DNA from: CAYUMU01 sp964445985
Lineage (GTDB): Bacteria; Planctomycetota; Planctomycetia; Pirellulales; S012-138
Reading direction: 5' to 3'
Assembly (NCBI GenBank): GCA_964445985.1
Contig: CAYUMU010000133.1
Coordinates: 1-10,852, forward strand
Length of the DNA stretch: 10,852 nt
A model generated the notes under the pieces. That model was given only the letters and a program-made list of their open reading frames with translations, was not told the DNA's origin and did no database searches. Position 1 is the first letter of the stretch. Each line of letters opens with the position of its first letter. This document shows positions 1 to 6,580 of the stretch, piece by piece. The translations under genes and the position numbers were made by a program.

Positions 1-137
1 TTAGGTTCAGAACTAAACCATTAAACCAGGAGGACTCCTCTTTCATAGAATCAGCCTGTAATTTAGGGGGGCTTGGCTGCCGAAAAATCTCGGAAAACTG
101 CGTAATCTCCGAACAAATAAGGTTAACGGCGTAGGGT

Positions 138-155
138 GGCACTAGCAACAGTGCC
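138..155. repeat. Small intergenic dyad preceded by GTAGGGT
   Basis: The sequence GGCACT, six bases (AGCAAC), AGTGCC forms a 6-bp perfect stem. Stem pairing can be extended outward by a few bases with one mismatch. It is preceded by CGTAGGGT at 130-137. The same octamer also leads into the palindrome at 5571-5591, read on the minus strand. It lies about 95 bases beyond the 3' end of the propeller gene. It could be a member of a dispersed palindromic intergenic element family, but only genome-wide counting could establish that. No T-tract follows, so it is not a classical terminator. Confidence 0.35.
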
Positions 156-227
156 CCCCGCGCGCTGGCGCTTCCGCGTCCGTTGACGAATGACAGCGCG
201 GGTTCGCTCCGACTGCCCGCTCATCAG

Positions 228-248
228 GCCGCTTTCGGCGAAAGCTGC
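228..248 (-). terminator. Candidate hairpin terminator of the PD40 protein gene
   Basis: Directly after the TAG stop (251-249), the minus strand can form a hairpin: stem GCTTTC/GAAAGC (231-236 with 240-245), a 3-base loop, one mismatch, then two more outer G-C pairs. Its position against the stop codon suggests transcript termination or 3'-end protection. It lacks the U-tract of a classical rho-independent terminator, so the call is tentative. Confidence 0.35.
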
Positions 249-1331
249 CTACTCCAGCTTCAGGTCGGCAATCCAAAGCTGGCTCGAGCGGTCTTCCGTG
301 CGGGTGCTGGTCCACATGAGCTGTTTGCCGTCGGGCGAAAACACCGGCAGCACGTCGGCCGCGGGGTGGTCGGTGATTCGCTGGGGTTCGCCGATCGAGA
401 ACTGGCCGTCTTTCACTTCGTACCTCGCCAGGTACAAGTCGTAATTCGGCCGGGCCGTGGGATCGGTGTGATCGGCGCCCGACCAAATGATATAGGGCTG
501 GCTGGGGTGCCAGTACGGTCCCCAGTTCACGCCGTTGGTGTCGGTCAGGGCCGTATCGTGCTGGCCGTCGATGCCGATCACGTGAATCTGCAGGTACTCG
601 GCCTTCTTGCGGTCGGTGCGGTAAATCACCCACTTGCCATCGGGCGAAATGAACGGGCCGCCGTCGTAGCCAGGCGCGTTGGTCAACTGCCGCACGTTGC
701 TGCCGTCGGCATTCATCACATAGATGTCAGCATCGCCGTCGCGCATGGAGCAGAAGGCGATTTGCTTGCCGTCCGCGGAGTAAGCGCCTTCGGCGTCGTA
801 GCCGTATTCCTCCGTAATCCGGCGGCGATTGCTGCCGTCGAGGTTGGCTTCGAAGATATCCATGTAGGGATCGAAGTCCCACGAGTAACGCCGCCGCACG
901 CCGCTCTTGGCGTCTTCTTCTGCCTGGCGAATGGCCGCTTGCTCGGTCTCGGCGATTTTGGGATCGAGATCGCTCGAAGCGTACACAATCTTCTTGCCGT
1001 CGGGCGAGAAGTAGCTGCAGGTGGTGCGGCCGCGGCCGGTGCTCAGCAGCTTGGGTTCGCCGCCGGCGAGCGGCCGCGTATAGATCTGATAGAAGGGGTA
1101 ATCCTTGGTGATGGCCTGATAGATGATCTGTTGGCCGTCGGGCGAAAAATAGCCTTCGCCGGCTTTTTCCATGCCAGAGGTCACCTGCCGCAGGTTCGTC
1201 AGCGATTTGCCTTCGAACTCGGTGAGGGGTTGCTTGGAATCCGTGGCGGCTGGTTCGGCGGCCCAGGCCGAGGGAGTGAGCAGGATCAACAGGGCACAGG
1301 CGGCCAAGCGGTGAGTCAACGAAAAGGCCAT
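249..1331 (-). CDS. Secreted TolB-like PD40 beta-propeller protein
   Basis: This is a 360-residue protein whose body is a chain of PD40 (WD40-like) blades. 'SPDG'-type motifs stand at about residues 62-71, 107-117, 184-193 (SADG), 227-237 and 330-340, with a degenerate blade near 273-284. The N-terminus MAFSLTHRLAACALLILL with 'SAWA|AEP' looks like a Sec signal peptide cut after residue 24, so the protein probably works outside the cytoplasmic membrane. Related propellers (TolB, the N-terminal domains of S9 peptidases) bind proteins or carry a catalytic domain. No peptidase domain follows here, so a binding or scaffold role is likely and the partner is unknown. I chose the ATG at 1331 over one at 1382 because only 1331 puts the signal peptide at the N-terminus, and 1382 falls almost on the candidate -10 element. 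No convincing Shine-Dalgarno precedes it. It lies 102 bases after the VWA gene on the same strand and may be the last gene of that unit. Confidence 0.85.
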   Translation of the reverse strand: MAFSLTHRLAACALLILLTPSAWAAEPAATDSKQPLTEFEGKSLTNLRQVTSGMEKAGEGYFSPDGQQIIYQAITKDYPFYQIYTRPLAGGEPKLLSTGRGRTTCSYFSPDGKKIVYASSDLDPKIAETEQAAIRQAEEDAKSGVRRRYSWDFDPYMDIFEANLDGSNRRRITEEYGYDAEGAYSADGKQIAFCSMRDGDADIYVMNADGSNVRQLTNAPGYDGGPFISPDGKWVIYRTDRKKAEYLQIHVIGIDGQHDTALTDTNGVNWGPYWHPSQPYIIWSGADHTDPTARPNYDLYLARYEVKDGQFSIGEPQRITDHPAADVLPVFSPDGKQLMWTSTRTEDRSSQLWIADLKLE

Positions 1332-1389
1332 ATCAGTAGCTGCCGGGGCTGGAGTTAAGTTCGTGGGGGGGATCTGGAGCATCGTACCC

Positions 1390-1395
1390 AGTATA
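1390..1395 (-). promoter_or_regulatory. Candidate -10 element for the PD40 protein gene
   Basis: The minus strand reads TATACT, one mismatch from TATAAT. It would start RNA near 1383 and give a leader of about 50 bases before the ATG at 1331. The only upstream match is a poor TTGGCC at 1420-1415 with 19-base spacing. It may let the propeller gene be transcribed apart from the VWA gene. Confidence 0.3.
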
Positions 1396-1402
1396 AGCTG
1401 CC

Positions 1403-1431
1403 GCCCCGGCCGGGGCCAACTTGCTGGTTGG
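1403..1431 (-). terminator. Tandem hairpins after the VWA gene
   Basis: Two hairpins sit directly behind the TAA stop at 1436-1434. The first is CCAAC/GTTGG with a 6-base loop (1416-1431). The second is the perfect palindrome GCCCCGGCCGGGGC (1403-1416). They are very GC-rich and well placed to stop transcription or protect the 3' end. No U-run follows, so this may be only a partial terminator between the VWA and propeller genes. Confidence 0.35.
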
Positions 1432-1433
1432 GC

Positions 1434-4400
1434 TTACTTGACGGTGATATTGGCCAGCGTGTGCATTTCCTTGCCGGTTTCGAGCGTGATCGTGCGGCGC
1501 TCGACCGTTTCCGCCGCCGTTCCCCAGTTGCGATACACGCTGGCGAAGACCCGCGTGCGGGTGCTGGCCCGGTTGGCGTCGCTGGAGAAGTACTTGGCCC
1601 TGATCTGGTACTCGCCGGGGATGGTTTTCCGCAGCACGTACATTTCGGGTCCAAAGCCTTGGGTGACGTCGCTGGTCATGTGGCCGCCCAACCGCGTGTC
1701 GCGGTGCGAGTAGAAGCACTCCTCGCCGGTGGGCTCTTTCACGTGCAGATCCACGTCGGTGCCGTCGGTATTCCAGGCGATCGTGATCACCAGGTCAGGC
1801 TGGCCCAGGCTGTAGGTGGCTTCCAGCGAGCGGCGGCGGGCCGTGGCGAAGTCGGTCAACTTGCAAGGCACTTCACCTCGCTCGATCCGCGACAGCAGCC
1901 GCAGATAATCGAGGCCGGCGATCTGGTTGAACTCGCCAAAACGGCCATCCCAAGCGCCGGTCACGGCCAACTCGTAGTACAACATGGCCAGCTCGGGCTT
2001 GCCACTCGTCGCCAGGCATTGCGCCAGGGCGTGATACGTTTGCGGCTCGTACGGACGGGCGTAAGCCACGCGGCGGAACAGGTCGTAAGCCTGATCGCCC
2101 CGACCCCATTCCAGGGCCGAGTAAGCCACGTCGCGAGCCAGCACGGCGTCGCCGGGGTTCAGTTCGACCAGCGAGCTGAGGGCCTTGAGGGCGTCGTCGG
2201 GGCCGCCGGTCTTGAAACGGCGTTCGGCTTCGGTTGTTACCGCCGCGTAGGCCAACGGACGCGACGAGAGCGTTTCGTCTTGATAACCGCTGGGCAAGTC
2301 CTGCCAGGTGAGCAGTCGGCAAGCCAGCGGCCGCGGCGCCAGCCGGAAGGCGTCGTCGCTCAGGCTTTCGGCCGCGATTCGCAAGGCGGGCGAAAGCTGC
2401 AACTGCATGCCAGGCATTTTGGTCAAACGATCGAGATACGCCAGGAACGCAGCCTTGGGCGAAGACCGCAGCTCGGCGGCTCTCTTTTCGGCACTTTGCA
2501 TGGCCAACGTGGCCGGCGTGCTCTTGACCACGAACGCGTCTTCCTCCGGCTTGATGTTGAACCGCAGATAGTCCTGCTCGGTTTCCAACATCAACAGGCT
2601 GCACGTCTGGCCGGCCACGCGGAAGTGCCGGGCATAGGCCACCGCGACGTCTTCCGTGGCCGGCTGCATGTCTTCCAAACCGCCGGTCGCCACCTGGCCG
2701 TAAATGCGGGGCGTAAGGTCGCTGGCCAGCGAAGCTACCTGAACGGTGGGCGTGGCTTTCGCGCCGGCCTGTTCGAGTTGCAGGGTGACGGAGTCGGCGG
2801 TCGGCGTGCCGCGTCCGGCGATCAGCAAGGTTTGGCCCGGATAGACCACGCGCGGCCGGCCGGCGACGACAATGTCGCTGCCGCCTTCGACGCTGGCCCC
2901 GTGGAATTGCCAGGGACGCGAACGATGAGCCTTGGCCACGCGGGACAGGGCGTCTTCACCGACGACGGAGAAGAGCGCGCCGCCGGTGGCTTGCGCGAGT
3001 TGGGCCAGCAGCATGGTGTCGTCGCCCGCCATGCCGGTGGTGTAACCGAACAGCGTGGCGTTTGGCGATACAAGCTCGGTGAGCGTGGCCAGATCGTTCT
3101 GCCCCCAGGTGGCGGCGCCATCGGAAAGCAGAAACATATCGACCGGGCGGCCGGTCTGGGCGTCTTCACCCGCCTTGTTCTCAACGCCGGTCAGCGTGCG
3201 GCTGAACCGCAAGGCCTGACTCAGGTCGGTGGCGCCTTCAAGCGCCAGCGTTTGGGCGTATTCGACCGCCGCCGCCACGTTCTCCGGCGTGTTCTTCACC
3301 GGCTCGGTCTTCCAGGCGTGCGATTCCACGTTGAAGAATTGCACTTGGAACGTGTCGATGCTGTCGCGGTTTTCGCGGAGCACCGCTTGCAGAATATCGA
3401 GGTAGATGTTGAACCGATCGGGGGCGGCTGTCAGCGACGTATCGACCAGGAACAGGGCTTCACTGGCGGAACGGCCCGACGGAGTTGGCTGATTGGGGGT
3501 TTGCTTTTGATCGGGCTTGGCTTGCGGGGCTTCGCCCGGCACCCGCACGCGGGCCGCAAAAAACTCGCCCACCTCGGCATCGCGGCCGGTGAGCATCAAG
3601 CCACCGAGGGCCGGCAACCGCAGCTCAACGCCGCGGCCGGTGGGATTGTTGTAATGGTAGTGGAACCGGCCATCGATCAGGCTCGGCTTCACCTCGGGCG
3701 AAACGGTCGGCAGGGTCTTGCCGAGCGAGCTTACCCGCAGATCGACCAGCGTTTGCGGCACGTCGCGGGGTAGATCGAGTTGATAGAGCAGGTCGTCGCC
3801 CACTTCCAGCAGGTTCACGTCGTAGCCAATCACAATGCGATGCAGCGTTTGCGGGGCCAGCGGGAACACGCGGGCCGAGAAGATGCCGGCGCCCGCCCAT
3901 TCGACCAAGGCCGGATCGACCTTGCGGCGAACCGTCTCGCGGTAGGCGTAGGCGGCCTTTTCCTTGGGAACAATCTTGGCTTCCTTGGGTTCTTTCCAAG
4001 TCTCGCTGCGGGCCAGCATGATCTCCTTGGGATCGGTGCCGAGCTCGCGCGAACGCTCCACGCTAAAGAACACGGGGTCGCTGGGCTTGGGCGGTTGGGG
4101 CGACTTGTAGATCGTTTCGCCAAAGGCGAAGAAGTACAGCGAAGATTCGTTGGGCAGACGGATTTTGAAGGCGCCTTCGAACTGTTGCTGGCGATCGTTG
4201 TAGAAATAACAGTCGAGCAGCACGCGAGCCCTAAAACCATCGACCTCCACATTCGCCTGGACGGCTTGCAGCGGCAGTTCTTCATGCTCGCCAATCATCA
4301 GGCGGCTGGCATTGGGCGTGGCCTCGGCGCGGCGCCAAGTGCGGGCGGGGACGGGCCTGTCCTTGGAGTCACCGCCCTTCTGGTTGCCGGCCTCTTTCTT

Positions 4401-5513
4401 ATCGACGGCAACACTTCCGAGCACTCCCCCGGACGCCCCTTCGCCGCTGCTGGGTACGCCGAGATTCTGGCCGGATTGATTACTTTGGCCGCCGCCCTGG
4501 CCGCTGCCGGGGGAACGATCGCCGCTGGAGTCACCATCGAAGTTGTTAACCCCTGGGCGCGCGTCGGCACGTTCACTGAAGTGTTGGTTTGTGGTGGTGA
4601 AGCCTGAACCGGCTTCCGTTGTCGGTAGGAGGCCACCGGGGTTGGGGTTGGCCGGGCTCGTCGTCGCAGGAAAGGGGATCAGGAGGTCGGCGACCGGATA
4701 ATTACGCCGCGGCTCGCCGGCGGGGTTTATCCTGGAATCAGGAGCGAAGGATTCATCCACGCGATGCCCGCCCATCGCTCGCATGCGAAGCATCCGCCCT
4801 GCGGCGATCGACGATTCCGCGTGCGGTTGGCTCGCCGGCATTTCCTGCAGGCTCGGTGCATCCAGGCTCATTTCCGCACTGTAGTTCCAATGTTGCGATT
4901 CAGGACTGCTTGTCGGACCGGCAGACATGCTCTGCGATTGGTCGTACAACTCCAAATAGACGCCGCTTTGCGGCAATCGCCGTTGGTCCAGGTCAAAATC
5001 CCGTTCGGCGGGCGCCGCGGCAAAATCGCCAATGATACCGTGGAAGCGTCCCTCACTCGGTGGCGAATCCGTTTCGTCAAAGACAGAAACCGACCGCGGC
5101 GATTCTTGTACGCCCGCATGCTGCGCATTGAACCAAATCAGTCCTCCCATGCAGGCGGCGATCGTGGTAGACAGCAGGGCCATAACAGCAAAGCGAGGGC
5201 GGCGCGTTGGCTGTGGCCCGAGCGGCGCTGCCCTCTCTTCATTGGGAACGGTTGCCGGGCTGGCGGTTTCGCCGTTCTCAGCCAGCGCGGCTTCCACCGC
5301 TTGACGAGTGGAACTGGAAGCGGCGGCGTCATGCCCATTGGCATTATCTCCATGGGCCAAAGCCTGTTTCAAACGCCCCGCCAGGCGGCGGATGTCTTCC
5401 ACCTCGGCGGCCAAGGCGGGGTCGGCGGCCACGGCGGCTTGAACCTCGGCCTGTTCGGCGGCGTTCAGTTCGCCCAGGGCGTAGGCGGTAATGCGTGGAT
5501 CGCTGGCGTTCAT
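1434..5513 (-). CDS. Single-pass membrane VIT/VWA protein with anti-sigma-like N-terminus, TPRs and DUF2135-like C-terminus
   Basis: This protein has 1359 residues. Residues 1-55 (MNASDPRITAYALGELNAAE...) are a short acidic helical segment like the cytoplasmic part of anti-sigma proteins, without a zinc-binding HxxxCxxC. One membrane segment lies at about 106-129. Residues 130-400 are low-complexity, with a Gly/Ser/Gln stretch near 330-365. A VIT-like domain spans about 403-570. A VWA domain follows at about 685-860, with the metal site D691-x-S693-x-T695, T762 and D798. TPR-like helices lie at about 1102-1187. A DUF2135-like domain (1239-1359) has the run DVDLHVKEPTGEECFYSH, then GGHMTSD and GPE. 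VIT and VWA domains generally mediate metal-dependent protein binding. The order suggests cytosolic sigma binding and an external sensor, which is inference. The start at 5513 is fixed by GGGAG nine bases upstream; a start at 5588 would add 25 unsupported residues. It lies 122 bases behind the sigma gene, so co-transcription is likely. Confidence 0.85.
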   Translation of the reverse strand: MNASDPRITAYALGELNAAEQAEVQAAVAADPALAAEVEDIRRLAGRLKQALAHGDNANGHDAAASSSTRQAVEAALAENGETASPATVPNEERAAPLGPQPTRRPRFAVMALLSTTIAACMGGLIWFNAQHAGVQESPRSVSVFDETDSPPSEGRFHGIIGDFAAAPAERDFDLDQRRLPQSGVYLELYDQSQSMSAGPTSSPESQHWNYSAEMSLDAPSLQEMPASQPHAESSIAAGRMLRMRAMGGHRVDESFAPDSRINPAGEPRRNYPVADLLIPFPATTSPANPNPGGLLPTTEAGSGFTTTNQHFSERADARPGVNNFDGDSSGDRSPGSGQGGGQSNQSGQNLGVPSSGEGASGGVLGSVAVDKKEAGNQKGGDSKDRPVPARTWRRAEATPNASRLMIGEHEELPLQAVQANVEVDGFRARVLLDCYFYNDRQQQFEGAFKIRLPNESSLYFFAFGETIYKSPQPPKPSDPVFFSVERSRELGTDPKEIMLARSETWKEPKEAKIVPKEKAAYAYRETVRRKVDPALVEWAGAGIFSARVFPLAPQTLHRIVIGYDVNLLEVGDDLLYQLDLPRDVPQTLVDLRVSSLGKTLPTVSPEVKPSLIDGRFHYHYNNPTGRGVELRLPALGGLMLTGRDAEVGEFFAARVRVPGEAPQAKPDQKQTPNQPTPSGRSASEALFLVDTSLTAAPDRFNIYLDILQAVLRENRDSIDTFQVQFFNVESHAWKTEPVKNTPENVAAAVEYAQTLALEGATDLSQALRFSRTLTGVENKAGEDAQTGRPVDMFLLSDGAATWGQNDLATLTELVSPNATLFGYTTGMAGDDTMLLAQLAQATGGALFSVVGEDALSRVAKAHRSRPWQFHGASVEGGSDIVVAGRPRVVYPGQTLLIAGRGTPTADSVTLQLEQAGAKATPTVQVASLASDLTPRIYGQVATGGLEDMQPATEDVAVAYARHFRVAGQTCSLLMLETEQDYLRFNIKPEEDAFVVKSTPATLAMQSAEKRAAELRSSPKAAFLAYLDRLTKMPGMQLQLSPALRIAAESLSDDAFRLAPRPLACRLLTWQDLPSGYQDETLSSRPLAYAAVTTEAERRFKTGGPDDALKALSSLVELNPGDAVLARDVAYSALEWGRGDQAYDLFRRVAYARPYEPQTYHALAQCLATSGKPELAMLYYELAVTGAWDGRFGEFNQIAGLDYLRLLSRIERGEVPCKLTDFATARRRSLEATYSLGQPDLVITIAWNTDGTDVDLHVKEPTGEECFYSHRDTRLGGHMTSDVTQGFGPEMYVLRKTIPGEYQIRAKYFSSDANRASTRTRVFASVYRNWGTAAETVERRTITLETGKEMHTLANITVK

Positions 5514-5522
5514 ATTCGTTTT

Positions 5523-5527
5523 CTCCC
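5523..5527 (-). promoter_or_regulatory. Shine-Dalgarno of the VIT/VWA gene
   Basis: The minus strand reads GGGAG nine bases before the ATG at 5513. This favours that start over the in-frame upstream ATG at 5588. Confidence 0.65.
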
Positions 5528-5570
5528 GTCTTGGGGAAGGTTCGGCGGTTTTTTGGATTGCGGCGCGGAA

Positions 5571-5591
5571 GGTATGCACGGGGTGCATACC
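5571..5591. repeat. Perfect 9+9 palindrome between sigma and VWA genes
   Basis: Two perfect 9-base arms, GGTATGCAC and GTGCATACC, are separated by three bases. They lie in the 122-base gap between the sigma stop and the VWA start. No T-run follows on either strand, so it is not a normal terminator. It could be an operator for a dimeric regulator, an mRNA hairpin that sets the sigma to membrane-protein ratio, or a dispersed intergenic repeat. On the minus strand it is led by CGTAGGGT, as is the dyad at 138-155. Confidence 0.6.
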
Positions 5592-5635
5592 CTACGGCGA
5601 TGCGGCGATTGATGATATGCACCAGCGTGCGGACG

Positions 5636-6181
5636 TTACCGGGTTGGTTGTCCGTTGGCGGCCAGCAGTTGTTGCGCGAGAGGGTGGGCGCGGACGGCTT
5701 GGAAGGCCCTGTGGATGACTACCCGCACGTTGCTTTCGGTGCGGTCGGTCACGCCGGCGATTTCGCGGTAGCTGAGCCCCTCGGCCCAAAGGTCGACCAC
5801 TTCGCGCTGCGGGTCGGGCAGCGAACGCAGGATTTGGCGGACCATATCGGCGGTGTCGTGAAGCTCGGCCGCGTCGGCCGGGCTCGGTTGGCGGTCGGGC
5901 TGCTCGCCCGAGGCGATTCCATCGAGAGCTTGCATGCGGTTTCCCTTTCGCAACAGATCGATCGCCCGATGGCGACACACGGCGTACAACCACTGCCGGA
6001 CATTGTTCACTTCCGTGGAACTTGCCGCGCACAGCCGCATGAAGGCGTGCTGCACCACGTCTTGGGCCAGGTCGGAATTGGCGGTGAGCCTCACGACGTA
6101 CCGCCGCAACGGTCCCTCGAATTGTTCGAGAGCCGAAAGCACCCAAGCCCGGTGACGTTCCCGATCTGGGCTAGCCGACAA
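5636..6181 (-). CDS. ECF-type RNA polymerase sigma-70 family factor
   Basis: This is a 181-residue sigma factor of usual ECF size. Region 2 spans about residues 20-82: DLAQDVVQHAFMRLC at 38-51 is region 2.1-2.2, and VRQWLYAVCRHRAIDLLRK at 61-79 is region 2.3-2.4, the -10 reader. A variable acidic linker (83-112) follows. Region 4 is at about 113-165, with ILRSLPDPQREVVDLWAEG and the helix-turn-helix GLSYREIAGVTDRTESNVRV that binds the -35 element. There are no regions 1.1 or 3. It directs RNA polymerase to a dedicated regulon, presumably including its own operon. The start is a TTG at 6181, chosen because AAGGA ends seven bases before it and it puts the conserved 'WVLSALEQFEG' block in frame. 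A GTG at codon 14 is possible but would remove the start of that block. The next gene encodes a membrane protein with an anti-sigma-like N-terminus, the usual layout for an ECF factor and its controller. Confidence 0.93.
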   Translation of the reverse strand: MSASPDRERHRAWVLSALEQFEGPLRRYVVRLTANSDLAQDVVQHAFMRLCAASSTEVNNVRQWLYAVCRHRAIDLLRKGNRMQALDGIASGEQPDRQPSPADAAELHDTADMVRQILRSLPDPQREVVDLWAEGLSYREIAGVTDRTESNVRVVIHRAFQAVRAHPLAQQLLAANGQPTR

Positions 6182-6188
6182 AGCACGT

Positions 6189-6193
6189 TCCTT
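6189..6193 (-). promoter_or_regulatory. Shine-Dalgarno that fixes the TTG start of the sigma gene
   Basis: The minus strand reads AAGGA seven bases before the TTG at 6181. This is good spacing and the main reason for choosing the TTG. Confidence 0.65.
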
Positions 6194-6256
6194 GCGAAGT
6201 GAACCGGCGGCAGGCGATCCAGCGGCCGCCGGGCCTTGCCCCCCACCGGTAGATTA

Positions 6257-6282
6257 GACGCTTGGGGGGCGAAAGCGTTTCA
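6257..6282 (-). promoter_or_regulatory. ECF-type self-promoter candidate of the sigma gene
   Basis: Reading the minus strand, TGAAAC (6282-6277) is followed after exactly 16 bases by CGTC (6260-6257). This is the spacing and sequence style of known ECF promoters, for example the Bacillus SigW type TGAAAC-N16-CGTA. RNA would start about 65-70 bases upstream of the TTG. The same stretch also holds a weaker housekeeping-like pair, TTGAAA (6283-6278), 19 bases, TCTAAT (6258-6253), so sigma-A-type use cannot be excluded. Confidence 0.5.
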
Positions 6283-6529
6283 AGGGAAACGCGGAAAAGG
6301 GGGAAGAAGTTGGAAGGCTTGGTGGCTAAATATCTTAAGCGATGGAAACGGAACCCGATTGTCTCTGGAAACGCAAATCCTGCCATGCCATGGAAAATAG
6401 CCGAGTTGGAAGAGGGTGATCAGTGAAACTAACACCGCAGGTCGCGACGGGCGACGCCCCCGAACTTGGGCAGCCAAACTAAGCAGGTAAAAGTTACCAT
6501 CGTTCACCAAATCGGCCCGCGCTCCGCGT

Positions 6530-6535
6530 TAGAAT
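6530..6535 (+). promoter_or_regulatory. Candidate -10 element for the TIR-STAND gene
   Basis: TAGAAT differs from TATAAT at one position. It lies 45 bases before the ATG at 6581, implying a leader of roughly 40 bases. No good -35 is seen at 16-18 bases upstream; TTCACC at 6503-6508 is 21 bases away. Tentative. Confidence 0.35.
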
Positions 6536-6570
6536 GTGGGAACTCCAAATCTTGAAGAACCAGCAACGCG

Positions 6571-6575
6571 AGGAG
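6571..6575 (+). promoter_or_regulatory. Shine-Dalgarno of the TIR-STAND gene
   Basis: AGGAG lies five bases before the ATG at 6581. It decides this start over the in-frame GTG at 6536, which has no ribosome site and overlaps the likely -10 region. Confidence 0.75.
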
Positions 6576-6580
6576 CTGCG

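Larger units (their letters stand above)
6182..6580. other. Divergent intergenic region between sigma and TIR-STAND genes
   Basis: These 399 bases contain no gene I can support; the short open frames here have no Shine-Dalgarno or recognisable product. What is visible is the sigma-gene Shine-Dalgarno and promoter on the left (6189-6193, 6257-6282), a second TGAAAC with CGAC 15 bases on (6424-6448, plus strand), and a -10-like TAGAAT and AGGAG serving the plus-strand gene on the right. The central part, roughly 6300-6430, is more A+T-rich than the flanking genes. Confidence 0.6.

Noticed and set aside
28..39. AGGAG-GA-CTCCT inverted repeat near the left edge
   Set aside because: It has five-base arms and a two-base loop, too short and sterically poor. 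The first 130 bases otherwise show only moderately AT-rich non-coding sequence.
183..1358. 391-codon plus-strand open frame opposite the PD40 gene
   Set aside because: It is a shadow frame; the minus strand shows five PD40 blades and a signal peptide.
1428..3773. 781-codon plus-strand open frame opposite the VWA gene
   Set aside because: It is the GC-rich shadow of the VWA gene. Its product has no recognisable domain, is full of Arg, Gly and Gln, and lacks a Shine-Dalgarno, while the minus frame gives clear VWA and DUF2135 motifs.
3780..4607. 275-codon plus-strand open frame
   Set aside because: It is antisense to the VIT domain and linker of the VWA gene and has no domain or ribosome site.
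6171..6386. 71-codon minus-strand open frame upstream of the sigma gene
   Set aside because: It overlaps the sigma promoter and Shine-Dalgarno and has no ribosome site or recognisable product.
6536..6580. GTG at 6536 as the start of the TIR-STAND gene
   Set aside because: It has no Shine-Dalgarno and sits on the -10-like TAGAAT. ATG 6581 has AGGAG at 5 bases and puts the TIR domain at the N-terminus.
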